A stretch of 64,000 bases of DNA from an uncultured Arthrobacter sp. (GCF_947493765.1 NZ_CANLSZ010000008.1:1-64000); one strand, 5' to 3'; shown: positions 52,693 through 62,543, counted from the stretch's first letter. The notes: generated from the sequence alone by a model not told the origin. Translations and numbers: made by a program.

Positions 52693-52707
52693 CCCTATGG
52701 GGGTATA
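52689..52707. promoter_or_regulatory. CsoR-family-type operator overlapping the nuo promoter
   Basis: A perfect 7-bp inverted repeat TATACCC-TATGG-GGGTATA. CsoR/RcnR/CstR tetramers bind such AT-flanked G-tract palindromes. It overlaps the -10 box, so binding would block transcription of the nuo-like operon until a metal (Cu) or persulfide releases the repressor. No csoR gene lies in the window. Confidence 0.6.
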
Positions 52708-52773
52708 CGTGAAGGGGTTCCTCCCGGGATCCCTCGGTCGCCCGACCGGGCCGCCGGACGCGCGGGTGCTGCT

Positions 52774-54009
52774 TCAGCGGGTGGAGCCGAGGAACTCCTG
52801 CAACCGGGCCACACCCGTCGCGAGATCCTCGTCGCCGAGCGCGTACGAGAGCCGGAGGTAGCCGCTGGGCCCGAAGGCCTCACCGGGGACGACGGCGACC
52901 TCGGCCTTCTCCAGGATCAGCGCGGCGAGCTCGGCCGAGGACCCCGGCCGGACGCCGTCGAAGCTGCGGCCGAGGAGGCCCCGGATATCGGCATAGGCGT
53001 AGAAGGCGCCGTGCGGGGTGGGACACTCGACGCCGTCGATGGCATTCAGCCCGGCAACCATGGCGCGGCGGCGGCGGTCGAACGCCACCTTCATCTCGTC
53101 CACCGCGGTGAGCGGTCCGGACACCGCCGCGAGGGCCGCCATCTGCGGCACGTTGGAGACGTTCGAGGTGGCATGGGACTGCAGATTGGTGGCCGCCCCG
53201 ACGAGGTCCTGCGGGCCGATCATCCAGCCGACGCGCCAGCCGGTCATGGCGTACGTCTTCGCGACGCCGTTGAGGATCACCACCTTGTCCCCCAGCGACG
53301 GCGCGGCGGTCGCGATGGAGGTGAAGGGGACGTCGTCGTACGTGAGGTGCTCGTAGATCTCGTCCGTGACGACCCAGAGACCGCGTGCGGCCGCCCATTC
53401 GCCGATCTCGCGCACTGCCTCCGCGGCATGGACCGCTCCCGTCGGGTTGGAGGGGGAGACGAAGAGAAGCACCTTCGTGCGGGGGGTCAGCGCCGCCTCG
53501 AGCTGGTCGACGGTGACGAGATATCCCTGCTCGGGGCCGGCGAACACCTCGACGGGCACGCCGCCCGCGAGACGGATGGCCTCGGGATAGGTGGTCCAGA
53601 ACGGGGTGGGGAGGAGCACCTCGTCCCCCGGGTCGAGGAGAGCGGCGAAGGACTCGTACACGGCCTGCTTGCCGCCGTTGGTCACGAGGACCTGGGCCGG
53701 ATCGACCGCGTATCCCGAGTCACGCAGTGTCTTCTCCGCGATGGCCTGCTTGAGCTCCGGGAGTCCGCCCGCGGGCGAGTAGCGGTGGAAGCGCGGTTGC
53801 CGGGCCGCGTCGACGGCCGCCTCGACGATGTAGTCCGGGGTGGGGAAGTCGGGCTCCCCGGCCCCGAAGCCGATGACCGGACGACCGGCGGCTTTCAGGG
53901 CTTTCGCCTTCGCATCGACGGCCAGGGTCGCGGACTCGGCGATGGAGCCGATCCGCTCCGAGATCCGGGGGAGCGCTGCGCGGAGGGAGTCGTCGGTCGT
54001 CGCGTTCAT
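52774..54009 (-). CDS. aspC: Pyridoxal-phosphate aspartate aminotransferase (class I/II)
   Basis: A 411-residue aminotransferase. The PLP Lys is in [78 protein letters not shown] and [14 protein letters not shown] are typical of the prokaryotic AspAT subgroup I-beta, which transfers amino groups between aspartate and 2-oxoglutarate. It sits directly upstream of tRNA-Trp and secE on the opposite strand, a layout seen in many actinobacteria. Confidence 0.9.
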   Translation of the reverse strand: MNATTDDSLRAALPRISERIGSIAESATLAVDAKAKALKAAGRPVIGFGAGEPDFPTPDYIVEAAVDAARQPRFHRYSPAGGLPELKQAIAEKTLRDSGYAVDPAQVLVTNGGKQAVYESFAALLDPGDEVLLPTPFWTTYPEAIRLAGGVPVEVFAGPEQGYLVTVDQLEAALTPRTKVLLFVSPSNPTGAVHAAEAVREIGEWAAARGLWVVTDEIYEHLTYDDVPFTSIATAAPSLGDKVVILNGVAKTYAMTGWRVGWMIGPQDLVGAATNLQSHATSNVSNVPQMAALAAVSGPLTAVDEMKVAFDRRRRAMVAGLNAIDGVECPTPHGAFYAYADIRGLLGRSFDGVRPGSSAELAALILEKAEVAVVPGEAFGPSGYLRLSYALGDEDLATGVARLQEFLGSTR

Positions 54010-54256
54010 CGTGCCCCGTTCAGTGAGGTTCCATGGATGCGTCCAGCTTATGCGGTGCATGCCGCGGGACCTCATATCCGCGCGATCGCGCGGGCCCGGG
54101 CTCGGGGTCAGCACCGGGCACGGGCGCCCGGCGGCCGCGCGCGCCGTCGGGTTCGACGTTCAGCGGCGCAATGCGTAGACTTGACCCTTGGTGTTGGACA
54201 CCATGATGGATCGTGCCCGGACAGGGTGGTCCCGAGTGGGTACGGTCCGGCATCGA

Positions 54257-54329
54257 AGGGTAGTGGCGCAATTGGTAGCGCAGCGGTCTCCAAAACCGCA
54301 GGTTGCAGGTTCGAGTCCTGTCTGCCCTG
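54257..54329 (+). tRNA. tRNA-Trp(CCA)
   Basis: A 73-nt cloverleaf: acceptor AGGGTAG pairs with CTGCCCT (one G-T pair), D arm GCGC/GCGC, anticodon loop CTCCAAA in a GCGGT/ACCGC stem, T arm GCAGG-TTCGAGT-CCTGT, discriminator G. Its position just before secE is conserved. Confidence 0.95.
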
Positions 54330-54474
54330 CGCGTGGTCCCCACGGAAGAGTCGTGGGGACGCGGCAGAAACAGATCACGAAGATCCGGCGCGTCCGCGGT
54401 CGGCGGTAGACATGATCAGCTGGGGCGCCGCGCGGTGGTCCCGCTGGCACCCACACAGATTGATGAGGTTGACG

Positions 54475-54732
54475 GTGACCGACACGGCTGCGAGCAGCTC
54501 CAGGGGCGGGTCTCGGGACAGCAAGGCTCCCCGACGCGGCTTCTTCGGACGCATCATCCTGTTCGTCCGCCAGGTGTTCGCGGAGCTCGGGAAGGTCGTC
54601 ACGCCGACGCGCCGCGAACTGGTGCGATTCACCATCACGGTCCTCATCTTCCTGGTCATCATGATGCTTCTCGTCACCGGCCTGGACCTGTTGTTCGGAG
54701 CCGGCGCGGTCTGGGTGTTCGGCGACGGCTGA
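54475..54732 (+). CDS. secE: Preprotein translocase subunit SecE
   Basis: An 85-residue single-span subunit of the SecYEG channel. RIILFVRQVFAELGKVVTPT is the amphipathic conserved SecE segment, followed by RRELVRFTITVLIFLVIMML, the membrane helix. GTG at 54475 has GATGAGG 6 nt upstream; the ATG at 54463 is an alternative. First gene of the secE-nusG-rplKA run. Confidence 0.9.
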   Translation: MTDTAASSSRGGSRDSKAPRRGFFGRIILFVRQVFAELGKVVTPTRRELVRFTITVLIFLVIMMLLVTGLDLLFGAGAVWVFGDG

Positions 54733-54811
54733 TCACGGTTCCGGCCGCCCGTCAGGAGCCCGGAACAGACAAGCAAGACAACTTCCGAAGAATGTCAGAA
54801 AGCAGGGCTAG

Positions 54812-55711
54812 GTGTCCGAGCAAGAACTCGAACAGCAGATCACTTCCGAGGACGGTCTGGAGAACGAGGAGCACGCAGGGGAAGGGACCGTCGCGGCGGC
54901 CTCCGAGCCCGGCGTGCCTGCTGACGACTCCGGGGCAGCATTCAACGACGGTGCGGACGACGACGGTGCGGACGAGGACGGTGCGGCAACGCCGGCCGAA
55001 CCGGAGGGCGACGACGACTCCACCGACAGCTCGGACGAGGTCGACGGAACGGACGACGACCCCACCGACAGCTCGGACGCCGACGCAGTCACCGACGAGG
55101 AGCCCGCTGCGGATCCGGTCGCGGACTTCCGGGCCAAGCTCCGCCGCCAGGAGGGCGACTGGTTCGTCATCCACTCCTACGCCGGGTACGAGAATCGTGT
55201 GAAGGCGAACCTGGAGACCCGCATCCAGACGCTGGACATGGAGGATTTCATCTTCGAGATCCAGGTGCCGATGGAAGAAGTGGTGGAGATCAAGAACACC
55301 ACCCGGAAGATCGTCAACCGCGTGCGCATCCCCGGCTACGTCCTGGTCCGCATGGAGCTCACCGACGAGTCGTGGGGAGCCGTGCGGCACACCCCCGGCG
55401 TCACAGGCTTCGTGGGCAACGCGCACAACCCGGTCCCGCTGAGCCTGGCCGAGGTGTTCTCGATGCTCGAGCACACCATCGTGCACATGGACGCCGAGTC
55501 GGGCAAGCCCGTCCAGCCCCAGTTCACGCCGGCAACGGTGAACTTCGAGGTCGGGGAGTCCGTGACCGTCAACGAGGGGCCGTTCGAGACCCTCCCGGCG
55601 TCCATCTCCGAGATCAAGCACGAGTCCCAGCAGCTCGTGGTGCTCGTGTCGATCTTCGAGCGCGAGACCCCGGTCACGCTGTCCTACAGCCAGGTCACCA
55701 AGATCCAGTAA
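54812..55711 (+). CDS. nusG: Transcription termination/antitermination factor NusG
   Basis: A 299-residue protein. The first about 105 residues are an acidic, Asp/Glu/Ser-rich extension ([20 protein letters not shown]); then the NGN domain ([50 protein letters not shown]) and the KOW domain ([20 protein letters not shown]). NusG binds RNA polymerase and couples it to the ribosome or Rho. Long acidic N-termini are usual in actinobacterial NusG. GTG start. Confidence 0.95.
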   Translation: MSEQELEQQITSEDGLENEEHAGEGTVAAASEPGVPADDSGAAFNDGADDDGADEDGAATPAEPEGDDDSTDSSDEVDGTDDDPTDSSDADAVTDEEPAADPVADFRAKLRRQEGDWFVIHSYAGYENRVKANLETRIQTLDMEDFIFEIQVPMEEVVEIKNTTRKIVNRVRIPGYVLVRMELTDESWGAVRHTPGVTGFVGNAHNPVPLSLAEVFSMLEHTIVHMDAESGKPVQPQFTPATVNFEVGESVTVNEGPFETLPASISEIKHESQQLVVLVSIFERETPVTLSYSQVTKIQ

Positions 55712-55831
55712 AGCTTCGACGCCTCCGGCCTCCTCGGCCGGGAGCGTCGCAAGGGCCGTCACGCCATGACGGCCACCACCGTCGGGACGCTCCTGTCCCG
55801 GCGAACCACACTGCAAGAGAAGGACCCTTTC

Positions 55832-56263
55832 ATGGCCCCCAAGAAAAAGGTCACCGGACTCATCAAGCTGCAGATCAATGCGGGCGCCGCCAACCCGGCT
55901 CCTCCCATCGGTCCTGCCCTTGGACAGCACGGTGTCAACATCATGGAATTCTGCAAGGCCTACAACGCGGCCACGGAATCCCAGCGCGGGAATGTCATCC
56001 CGGTCGAGATCACGGTGTACGAGGACCGCTCGTTCACCTTCATCACCAAGACGCCTCCGGCGGCCGAGCTGATCAAGAAGGCAGCGGGAGTCGCCAAGGG
56101 TTCGGGTACGCCGCACACCGTCAAGGTCGCGAAGCTCACCAGCGCCCAGGTCGAGGAGATCGCCACCATGAAGATGGAGGACCTCAACGCCAACGACGTC
56201 GAGGGTGCGGCGAAGATCATCGCCGGTACGGCCCGCTCCATGGGCATCACCGTCGAGGGCTGA
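55832..56263 (+). CDS. rplK: 50S ribosomal protein L11
   Basis: A 143-residue protein: [20 protein letters not shown], then [20 protein letters not shown], identify L11 of the GTPase centre, the site of thiopeptide action and RelA activation. ATG 55832 follows GAGAAGGA; an ATG at 55766 lies in a hairpin-rich leader (55717-55774) and is not used. Precedes rplA. Confidence 0.97.
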
Positions 56264-56402
56264 CAGACCCTCACCTGCGCGGGCCGTGACATCGGTCTGC
56301 GCACCACCATTCATCAGACGAGAGGCGCCGGAGCGGCGCCGCTCGTCAGTGGCAGGGCCGAGCGCGGTCCGACGACCACGACTGCATAAGGAGAACAGGC
56401 AG

Positions 56403-57107
56403 ATGGCACAGCGCAGCAAGGCATACAGAGGAGCCGCGGCGAAGATCGACGCGGACAAGCAGTACGCACCCCTCGAGGCGGTCGGTCTGGCGAAGGACAC
56501 GAATCCCTCCTCGTTCGACGCCACGGTGGAGGTGTCCTTCCGTCTCGGAGTGGACCCCCGCAAGGCGGACCAGATGGTCCGCGGCACCGTGAACCTGCCG
56601 CACGGCACGGGCAAGACCGCCCGCGTCCTCGTCTTCGCGACCGGCGAGAAGGCCGAGGCGGCCATCGCCGCGGGTGCCGACTTCGTGGGGTCGGACGACA
56701 TGATCGAGAAGGTCTCGGGCGGCTGGACCGACTTCGACGCCGCCGTGGCCACACCGGATCTGATGGGCAAGGTGGGCCGCCTGGGCAAGATCCTCGGCCC
56801 CCGCAACCTCATGCCGAACCCGAAGACCGGCACCGTCACCGCGGACGTCGCGAAGGCCGTGACGGACATCAAGGGCGGCAAGATCGACTTCCGGGTGGAC
56901 AAGCACTCCAACCTGCACTTCATCATCGGCAAGGTCTCCTTCGAGGAGCAGAAGCTCGGCGAGAACTACGCCGCTGCGCTCGAGGAGATCCTCCGCCTGA
57001 AGCCGTCCGCGTCGAAGGGCCGGTACATCCAGAAGGCCACCGTCTCCACCACGTTCGGTCCGGGCATCCCCGTGGACCCGAACGTCACGAAGGTCTTCGC
57101 GAGCTGA
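56403..57107 (+). CDS. rplA: 50S ribosomal protein L1
   Basis: A 234-residue L1-stalk protein. [20 protein letters not shown] starts it, with [20 protein letters not shown] and [20 protein letters not shown], the conserved RNA-binding loop. It also autoregulates the L11 operon by binding its mRNA in bacteria studied. AAGGAG precedes the ATG. Followed by a terminator. Confidence 0.97.
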   Translation: MAQRSKAYRGAAAKIDADKQYAPLEAVGLAKDTNPSSFDATVEVSFRLGVDPRKADQMVRGTVNLPHGTGKTARVLVFATGEKAEAAIAAGADFVGSDDMIEKVSGGWTDFDAAVATPDLMGKVGRLGKILGPRNLMPNPKTGTVTADVAKAVTDIKGGKIDFRVDKHSNLHFIIGKVSFEEQKLGENYAAALEEILRLKPSASKGRYIQKATVSTTFGPGIPVDPNVTKVFAS

Positions 57108-57115
57108 CCGACGTC

Positions 57116-57149
57116 GAAGAGCCCCGCAGCGCCCGCTGCGGGGCTCTTC
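57116..57149 (+). terminator. Terminator hairpin after rplA
   Basis: A perfect 15-bp stem (57116-57130 with 57135-57149), loop GCCC, 9 nt after the rplA stop; no T tract. It ends the secE-nusG-rplKA unit. Confidence 0.8.
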
Positions 57150-57183
57150 CACGTTCGGGGCGATCCCGGGTGCTGTACGTGAT

Positions 57184-57212
57184 TTGGCGGGGCTGGGCAC
57201 CTCACGTAGGCT
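57184..57212 (+). promoter_or_regulatory. Promoter of the rplJ-rplL operon
   Basis: TTGGCG (57184-57189), 17-nt spacer, TAGGCT (57207-57212). Transcription from about 57219 would give a leader of some 215 nt containing the L10 leader structure. The 325-nt gap before rplJ holds this promoter, the leader and an attenuator, no gene. Confidence 0.7.
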
Positions 57213-57359
57213 GGTGGTACCAAAGACCGTCGGTCGACCAGGTCCCACTCCACGCACGCATGTCGCACAGGAGAAGGGGCTGGGTCCGAAAGCTCCGAGA
57301 AGGAGCGGCCTACGCAGGTGAACGAAGCTCCTCCCCGGGACGACCTCCCGGTGGGCCAA

Positions 57360-57388
57360 GCCCCGTGCATCTGCGCGGGGCGTTTTTT
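57360..57388 (+). terminator. Intrinsic terminator/attenuator in the rplJ leader
   Basis: A 9-bp stem (57360-57368 with 57373-57381, one G-U pair), ATCT loop, then G and six T (57383-57388). It is the only hairpin with a T tract seen in this window. It lies 45 nt before the rplJ start, so it must be read through; it fits attenuation control through the L10 leader. Confidence 0.75.
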
Positions 57389-57432
57389 ATTGGGGCGGGA
57401 ACAACCGGCGCACAATCCCCGGAAGGAGGGTT

Positions 57433-58029
57433 ATGGCAACGCCGACAAAGGTTTCTGCAGTGGACGAGATCACCACAGATTTCAACGATTCCACCGCCGC
57501 TGTCCTGACCGAATACCGCGGGCTCTCCGTTGCACAGCTCAAGGAACTGCGTCGCGCCCTGGGCGCCGACACCAAGTTCTCCGTCGTCAAGAACACCTTG
57601 ACCGGCATCGCGGCGAAGGAAGCCGGCATCGACGCGTTCGATGGCCAGCTCTCCGGTCCCACCGCGATCGCCTTCATCAAGGGTGACGCGGTTGCAGCGG
57701 CCAAGAGCCTCACGGATTTCGCGAAAGCCAACCCGAAGCTCATCATCAAGACCGGCATCTTCGAGGGCAAGGCCCTCGACGCTGCCGCCGTGGCCGCACT
57801 CGCGGCCCTGGAATCGCGCGAACTCCAGCTCGCCCGGGTGGCCGGTGTCCTCAAGGCACCGATGTCCAGCCTGGCGCGTACCGTCGACGCGCTGCGCGTC
57901 AAGCTCGAGGAGACGAACGGCGCTGCGCCCGTAGCGGACGCTCCTGCAGCCACCGAGGAAGCCGACGCGCCAGCAGAAGCTGCCACGGAGGCCCCGGTCG
58001 AGGAAGTCGCAGCACCCGAGGAGAACTAG
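57433..58029 (+). CDS. rplJ: 50S ribosomal protein L10
   Basis: A 198-residue stalk base protein: TAAVLTEYRGLSVAQLKELR, FSVVKNTLTGIAAKEAGIDA and the C-terminal helix that binds L7/L12 dimers, with an Ala/Glu/Pro tail (AEAATEAPVEEVAAPEEN). The L10(L12) complex normally represses its own operon by binding the leader. GGAGG 8 nt before the ATG. Confidence 0.96.
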   Translation: MATPTKVSAVDEITTDFNDSTAAVLTEYRGLSVAQLKELRRALGADTKFSVVKNTLTGIAAKEAGIDAFDGQLSGPTAIAFIKGDAVAAAKSLTDFAKANPKLIIKTGIFEGKALDAAAVAALAALESRELQLARVAGVLKAPMSSLARTVDALRVKLEETNGAAPVADAPAATEEADAPAEAATEAPVEEVAAPEEN

Positions 58030-58086
58030 CTTCTCCCGTTCCACACACTGAAGGTGCCGTGCACCACTAAAGGAAGGACGCCTCCC

Positions 58087-58464
58087 ATGGCGAAGCTCAG
58101 CAACGAAGAGCTCATCGAAGCTTTCAAGGAACTGTCGATCATCGAACTCTCGGACTTCGTGAAGTTGTTCGAGGAGACGTTCGACGTCACTGCCGCTGCG
58201 GTAGCAGTTGCAGGCCCCGCAGGCGGCGGAGCCGTCGCGGAGGAAGAGGAGCAAACGGCGTTCGACGTCATCCTCGAGGCTGCCGGCGACAAGAAGATCG
58301 CCGTCATCAAGGAGGTCCGCGCGCTCACCTCGCTGGGCCTGAAGGAGGCCAAGGACGTCGTGGACAGCGCCCCCAAGGCCGTCCTCGAAGGTGCCACCAA
58401 GGAAGCTGCGGACAAGGCCAAGGAGTCCCTCGAGGCTGCCGGCGCCACCGTCACCCTCAAGTAG
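58087..58464 (+). CDS. rplL: 50S ribosomal protein L7/L12
   Basis: A 125-residue stalk protein: N-terminal dimer domain ([20 protein letters not shown]), Ala-rich hinge, and the C-terminal factor-binding domain [20 protein letters not shown], then [20 protein letters not shown]. Follows rplJ by 57 nt, with AAGGAAGGA before the ATG. Confidence 0.97.
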   Translation: MAKLSNEELIEAFKELSIIELSDFVKLFEETFDVTAAAVAVAGPAGGGAVAEEEEQTAFDVILEAAGDKKIAVIKEVRALTSLGLKEAKDVVDSAPKAVLEGATKEAADKAKESLEAAGATVTLK

Positions 58465-58510
58465 CATCAGCTGCCCCGTCGCGGTGCATCACGCACGCGA
58501 CACAGCAGCA

Positions 58511-58544
58511 GAAGAGCCCCGCTTCACCCGAAGCGGGGCTCTTC
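58511..58544 (+). terminator. Terminator hairpin after rplL
   Basis: A 14-bp stem (58511-58524 with 58531-58544), loop CACCCG, between the convergent rplL and thiolase genes; probably bidirectional. No T tract. Confidence 0.8.
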
Positions 58545-58575
58545 CACGTCCGGAGCCGGTTCGGCGGTGTTCCGC

Positions 58576-59775
58576 TCAGCGCCAGAGCAGCAGTGCCTCA
58601 CCCTGACCTCCGCCGCCGCAGAGGCTCACGGCCGATCGTCCGCTCCCGCGGCGGGAGAGCTCCATGGCGGCGTGGAGCGCGAGCCGGGCACCCGAGGCGC
58701 CTATCGGGTGTCCCAGGGCGATGGCTCCGCCGTGGAGGTTGCACTGCTCCAGCGGGTAGTCGAGGTCCTTCAGCGACTGGCATGCCACCGAGCCGAAGGC
58801 CTCGTTGATCTCGATGAAGTCGAGATCTCCCACGAGCCAGTCCGCGCGAGCGAGGGCGTGCTTGATGGCTTCCGACGGCTGGGAGTGCAGTGAATTGTCG
58901 GGTCCGGCCACCTGGCCTGGTTGCCCGAGGACGGCCAGCACCCGGAGGTCCTTCTCCTCGGCGTAGGCGCGTGTGGTGACCACCAGAGCCGCGGCGCCGT
59001 CCGAGAGCGGGGAGGAATTGCCCGCGGTGATCGCACCGTCCGGGTTGAAGGCCGGTCGCAGCCTGGCGAGCGACTCGACGGTGGTCGTCGGGCGGATCCC
59101 CTCGTCGGCGGTGAGGACGATGTCGTCACCCTTCCGCTGCTTCACCGTGACCGGGACGATCTCCTCACCGAGGACGCCGTTCTCGGTGGCCTCGGCCGCG
59201 CGCCGGTGCGACGCGGCGGCCACCGAATCCTGTGCGGTGCGGTCGATCTCGAGCCGGACGTTCCCGCGCTCGGTCGAGGCTCCCATGGAGTCGTGGTCGA
59301 AGGCGTCGGTGAGGCCGTCGTGGGCCACGGAATCGAGTGCCTGGATGGAGCCGTAGTTCCATCCCTGGCGTGAGCCGGGCAGCAGGTGCGGCCCGCGCGT
59401 CATGGACTCCTGGCCGCCGGCCACGACCACGCGTGCCTCACCGCTGCGGATCAGCCGGGCGGCGTCGATCACGGCGGTGAGGCCGGACAGGCAGACCTTG
59501 TTCAGGGTGACCGCCGGGACGTTCCAGGGGATCCCCGCCTCGACGGCGGTCTGCCGGGCGGGATTCTGGCCGCAACCGGCCTGGACCACGTGCCCCATGA
59601 TGACGGCGTCGACCGCTCCGGCCTCCACGCCCGAGCGCTCCAGCGCACCTGTGACGGCCCGCGCGCCCAGTTCCACGGCGGTGAAGGAGGCCAGCTGTCC
59701 GTTGAGCCGCCCGAGCGGAGTGCGGGCGCCTCCGACGATCACGACGTCGTCGGGGGATGGCGTGGGTGTTGCCAT
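58576..59775 (-). CDS. Acetyl-CoA acetyltransferase (thiolase II)
   Basis: A 399-residue biosynthetic-type thiolase. Catalytic residues: Cys in LNKVCLSGLTAVIDAARLI, His in ALGHPIGASGARLALH, and Cys in SLCGGGGQGEALLL. It condenses two acetyl-CoA to acetoacetyl-CoA or the reverse. It follows idi by 71 nt on the same strand and may be co-transcribed; no other mevalonate gene is present, so a role in isoprenoid supply is not implied. Confidence 0.9.
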   Translation of the reverse strand: MATPTPSPDDVVIVGGARTPLGRLNGQLASFTAVELGARAVTGALERSGVEAGAVDAVIMGHVVQAGCGQNPARQTAVEAGIPWNVPAVTLNKVCLSGLTAVIDAARLIRSGEARVVVAGGQESMTRGPHLLPGSRQGWNYGSIQALDSVAHDGLTDAFDHDSMGASTERGNVRLEIDRTAQDSVAAASHRRAAEATENGVLGEEIVPVTVKQRKGDDIVLTADEGIRPTTTVESLARLRPAFNPDGAITAGNSSPLSDGAAALVVTTRAYAEEKDLRVLAVLGQPGQVAGPDNSLHSQPSEAIKHALARADWLVGDLDFIEINEAFGSVACQSLKDLDYPLEQCNLHGGAIALGHPIGASGARLALHAAMELSRRGSGRSAVSLCGGGGQGEALLLWR

Positions 59776-59846
59776 GGCGGAACTCTCTTTCGTCGTCGAA
59801 TGGTGCTATCAGACTAGGGGTTCCGTGGCCGTGCCGCCGCTGGAGC

Positions 59847-60446
59847 TCAGGAGGCGTCCCGCGGACCCGGTCCGTCGGCGCCCTGCGGGTACAGCAACGG
59901 CAGCTGGAGCGTGAGCCACGGGCTGAAGGCCCACGGCGTGCTCGTGACGGCCGGGACGAGATCGGCCGGGTGCACCCAGTGGAGGTCCATGACCTCGGCG
60001 GGCAGCGGATCCACCGGGGTCTCGGCGATCGCGGTGTAGACCGGGCAGATCTCGTTCTCGACGATCCCCGAGGCGTCGACGGCGCGGTACCTGAAGTCGG
60101 GCAGCGCCGGTCGGATGTCGCGGACCGTGAAGCCGAGCTCCTGCGCGGCGCGGCGCCGCACGGCGTCCTCGAAGGTCTCGCCGGGGGCAGGGTGCCCACA
60201 GAACGAATTGGTCCAGACGCCCGGCCAGGCCTTCTTGTCCAGGGCCCGGCGTGTCACGAGGATCCGCCCGGTGTCGTCGAAGACGTGGGTGGAGAAGGCC
60301 AGGTGGAGGGGCGTCTCGCTCGTGTGTACCGTCGCCTTGTCCTGGGTGCCGATCGGGGTCCCGTCCTCGGCGAGCAGCACCACCACCTCCGCGCCCCCGG
60401 GCCCCTCGGTCGCACCCAGTTCCATGGTTCCTGCTCCGCTCGCCAT
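59847..60446 (-). CDS. idi: Isopentenyl-diphosphate delta-isomerase, type 1
   Basis: A 199-residue NUDIX-fold isomerase. TNSFCGHPAPGETFEDAVRR contains the active-site Cys and the metal-binding region; EIWENEICPVY-type sequence (here GIVENEICPVYTA) carries the catalytic Glu. It interconverts IPP and DMAPP and so primes carotenoid synthesis. It is divergent from crtE with a 129-nt shared intergenic region, consistent with co-regulation. GAAGGTG precedes the ATG. Confidence 0.92.
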   Translation of the reverse strand: MASGAGTMELGATEGPGGAEVVVLLAEDGTPIGTQDKATVHTSETPLHLAFSTHVFDDTGRILVTRRALDKKAWPGVWTNSFCGHPAPGETFEDAVRRRAAQELGFTVRDIRPALPDFRYRAVDASGIVENEICPVYTAIAETPVDPLPAEVMDLHWVHPADLVPAVTSTPWAFSPWLTLQLPLLYPQGADGPGPRDAS

Positions 60447-60575
60447 CGTGACACCTTCTCGCTGATCTGCTCGCTGATCGTCCGCCCGGGTGGGTCGTCG
60501 TGGCACGGTCGAGTGGTCCGGCTACCACCGCCCGACGTTTCGTCAGGGGCGCCCTATCCGTTGTTTACTTTACCT

Positions 60576-61643
60576 ATGGACATGGACACTCTGCTGGTCG
60601 AGCCCGCCGGGCTGGAGCAGGTCGAGAGTGCACTCGGGCGGTTCTTCGAGGAGTCCAAGCAGCGCGCGGTCAGGATCAGTCCCGGATACCACGGCCTGTG
60701 GGAGACCCTGGAGCAGTGCACCGCAGGCGGGAAGCGCTTCCGCCCCCGCCTGGTGATGTCCGCCCACCAGATGCTCGGCGGGTCCGACGTCGGCAACGCG
60801 GCCGAGGTCGGCGCCGCGTTCGAGCTGCTCCACACCGCCCTGATCGTGCACGACGACGTCATCGACAGGGACTTCGTCCGCCGTGGGATCCCGAACGTGT
60901 CCGGCCGGTACCGCATGATCGCCGAGAAGGCCGGCCTGAGCCCCGGGGAAGCGCGGCATGTCGGATTCTCCGCGGGAGTCATCGCCGGCGATCTCGCGCT
61001 GTCCAATGCCCACCGCCTGCTGGAGCGGGTGGAGACCACGGCCGGGATCCGGCGCCGGCTGGGAGAGATCCTCGACGAAGCGGTGTTCGCCTCGGCGGCG
61101 GGGGAGTTCCTCGACATCGAGACCTCCTTCGACACCGCCGTCCCGCCCCTCGAGGACATCGTCCACATGGCACGCCTGAAGACCTCGGTCTACTCCTTCG
61201 AGGGCCCGCTGCAGGCCGGAGCGGTGCTCGCGGGTGCGGAGGAGGACGTCATCACCCGGCTGGGTGACTTCGGCCGGGACGCCGGGATCGCCTACCAGGT
61301 GGCCGACGACATCCTCGGGGTCTTCGGGAACGAGACCCGCACGGGCAAGACGAACTGGGGAGACCTCCGCGAGGGCAAGCGCACGGCGCTGATGTCCTTC
61401 GTGTCCACGCGCCCCGAGTGGGAGAGCATCTCGTCCCTCGTCGGCAACCCGGCCATGTCCGCGGCGGACGCCGACTACGTGCGGCGCATCCTCGTGGACT
61501 CCGGCGCCAGGGACTACTCGGCGGACCTGGCCGCCGACTACGCGGCACGAGCCCGCACGCACCTCGAGTCCGACGCCGTGCCGCCCGCCCTGCGTACGGT
61601 CCTCGATCCCGTGGTGTCCGCCGTCGTCGACAGGGTGCACTGA
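60576..61643 (+). CDS. crtE: Geranylgeranyl diphosphate synthase
   Basis: A 355-residue trans-prenyl transferase. First Asp-rich motif IVHDDVIDRDFVRRGIPNVS (DDxxD), second QVADDILGVFGNETRTGKTN; GGKRFRPRLVMSAHQMLGG is the IPP site. It supplies C20 precursors for phytoene. TTTACT at 60564-60569 is 6 nt before the ATG, in a locally AT-rich stretch that may hold an operator. A second ATG follows two codons later. First gene of crtE-crtB-crtI. Confidence 0.92.
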   Translation: MDMDTLLVEPAGLEQVESALGRFFEESKQRAVRISPGYHGLWETLEQCTAGGKRFRPRLVMSAHQMLGGSDVGNAAEVGAAFELLHTALIVHDDVIDRDFVRRGIPNVSGRYRMIAEKAGLSPGEARHVGFSAGVIAGDLALSNAHRLLERVETTAGIRRRLGEILDEAVFASAAGEFLDIETSFDTAVPPLEDIVHMARLKTSVYSFEGPLQAGAVLAGAEEDVITRLGDFGRDAGIAYQVADDILGVFGNETRTGKTNWGDLREGKRTALMSFVSTRPEWESISSLVGNPAMSAADADYVRRILVDSGARDYSADLAADYAARARTHLESDAVPPALRTVLDPVVSAVVDRVH

Positions 61644-62543
61644 GTGGGTATCGACGACTCGCTGCAGCGCTACAGTGCTGCCGCCCTGAAGACCTCCGCG
61701 GAGGTCATCCGTTGCTACTCCACGTCCTTCGGGATGGCCTCGCGCATCCTGGACCGGACCACCCGGGGACACATCGAGGCGGTGTACGCGCTCGTGCGCA
61801 TCGCGGACGAGATCGTCGACGGCGCGGCGGCCGGGGCCGGCCTCACGCCGGACGACGTCGCCCGCCTCCTCGACGACCTCGAGCGCGACACCGAGACGGC
61901 GCTGCGCACCGGTTACAGCACCAACCTCGTGGTCCACGCGTTCGCCGTGACGGCACGCACCACGGGTATCGGCACCGAGCTCACGCAGCCCTTCTTCGCC
62001 TCGATGCGCGCGGACATCGTCCGGAACGAGCACACCCAGGAGTCCTTCGAGCTGTACGTCTACGGGTCCGCCGAAGTCGTCGGCCTGATGTGCCTGCGGG
62101 CCTTCCTGGTGGGACGGCGCGTGACCGACCGCCAGGACGCCGTCCTCTCCGACGGTGCCCGGCACCTGGGCGCGGCCTTCCAGAAGATCAACTTCCTGCG
62201 CGACCTGGCCGAGGACTTCTCCGTCCTCGGGCGCAGCTACTTCCCCGGCATCAGCCCCGGGAGCTTCTCCGAGGCGGACAAGCTCCGCCTGCTGGACGAC
62301 ATCGACGAGGACCTGCGGATCTCCGCCGCCGCGCTGCCAGGGCTGCCCGCGAACGCGCGCCGTGCGGTCTCCCTCGCCCAGGGTCTGTTCGCCGAGCTCG
62401 CCACCAGACTGCGGCGTACCCCCGCCGAGGAGCTCCTCAGGGCGAGGATCCGGGTGCCCAACCCGGTCAAGCTCCGCATCATGGCGAAAGCCTTCACCGG
62501 TCGCGCGGTACCGGAACTCGCCGCGCAGGAGAGGACGGCATGA
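61644..62543 (+). CDS. crtB: Phytoene synthase
   Basis: A 299-residue squalene/phytoene synthase. IEAVYALVRIADEIVDGAAA (DxxxD-type site), YVYGSAEVVGLMCLRAFLVG and LGAAFQKINFLRDLAEDFSV with GRSYFPG are standard. It joins two GGPP into phytoene. GTG at 61644 directly follows the crtE stop, with no spacer, so translation is coupled. Stop overlaps crtI by ATGA. Confidence 0.94.
   Translation: MGIDDSLQRYSAAALKTSAEVIRCYSTSFGMASRILDRTTRGHIEAVYALVRIADEIVDGAAAGAGLTPDDVARLLDDLERDTETALRTGYSTNLVVHAFAVTARTTGIGTELTQPFFASMRADIVRNEHTQESFELYVYGSAEVVGLMCLRAFLVGRRVTDRQDAVLSDGARHLGAAFQKINFLRDLAEDFSVLGRSYFPGISPGSFSEADKLRLLDDIDEDLRISAAALPGLPANARRAVSLAQGLFAELATRLRRTPAEELLRARIRVPNPVKLRIMAKAFTGRAVPELAAQERTA

Noticed and set aside
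58576-60446. Mevalonate pathway genes around idi and thiolase
   Set aside because: No HMG-CoA synthase, reductase or kinase gene is nearby; thiolase alone is not evidence.
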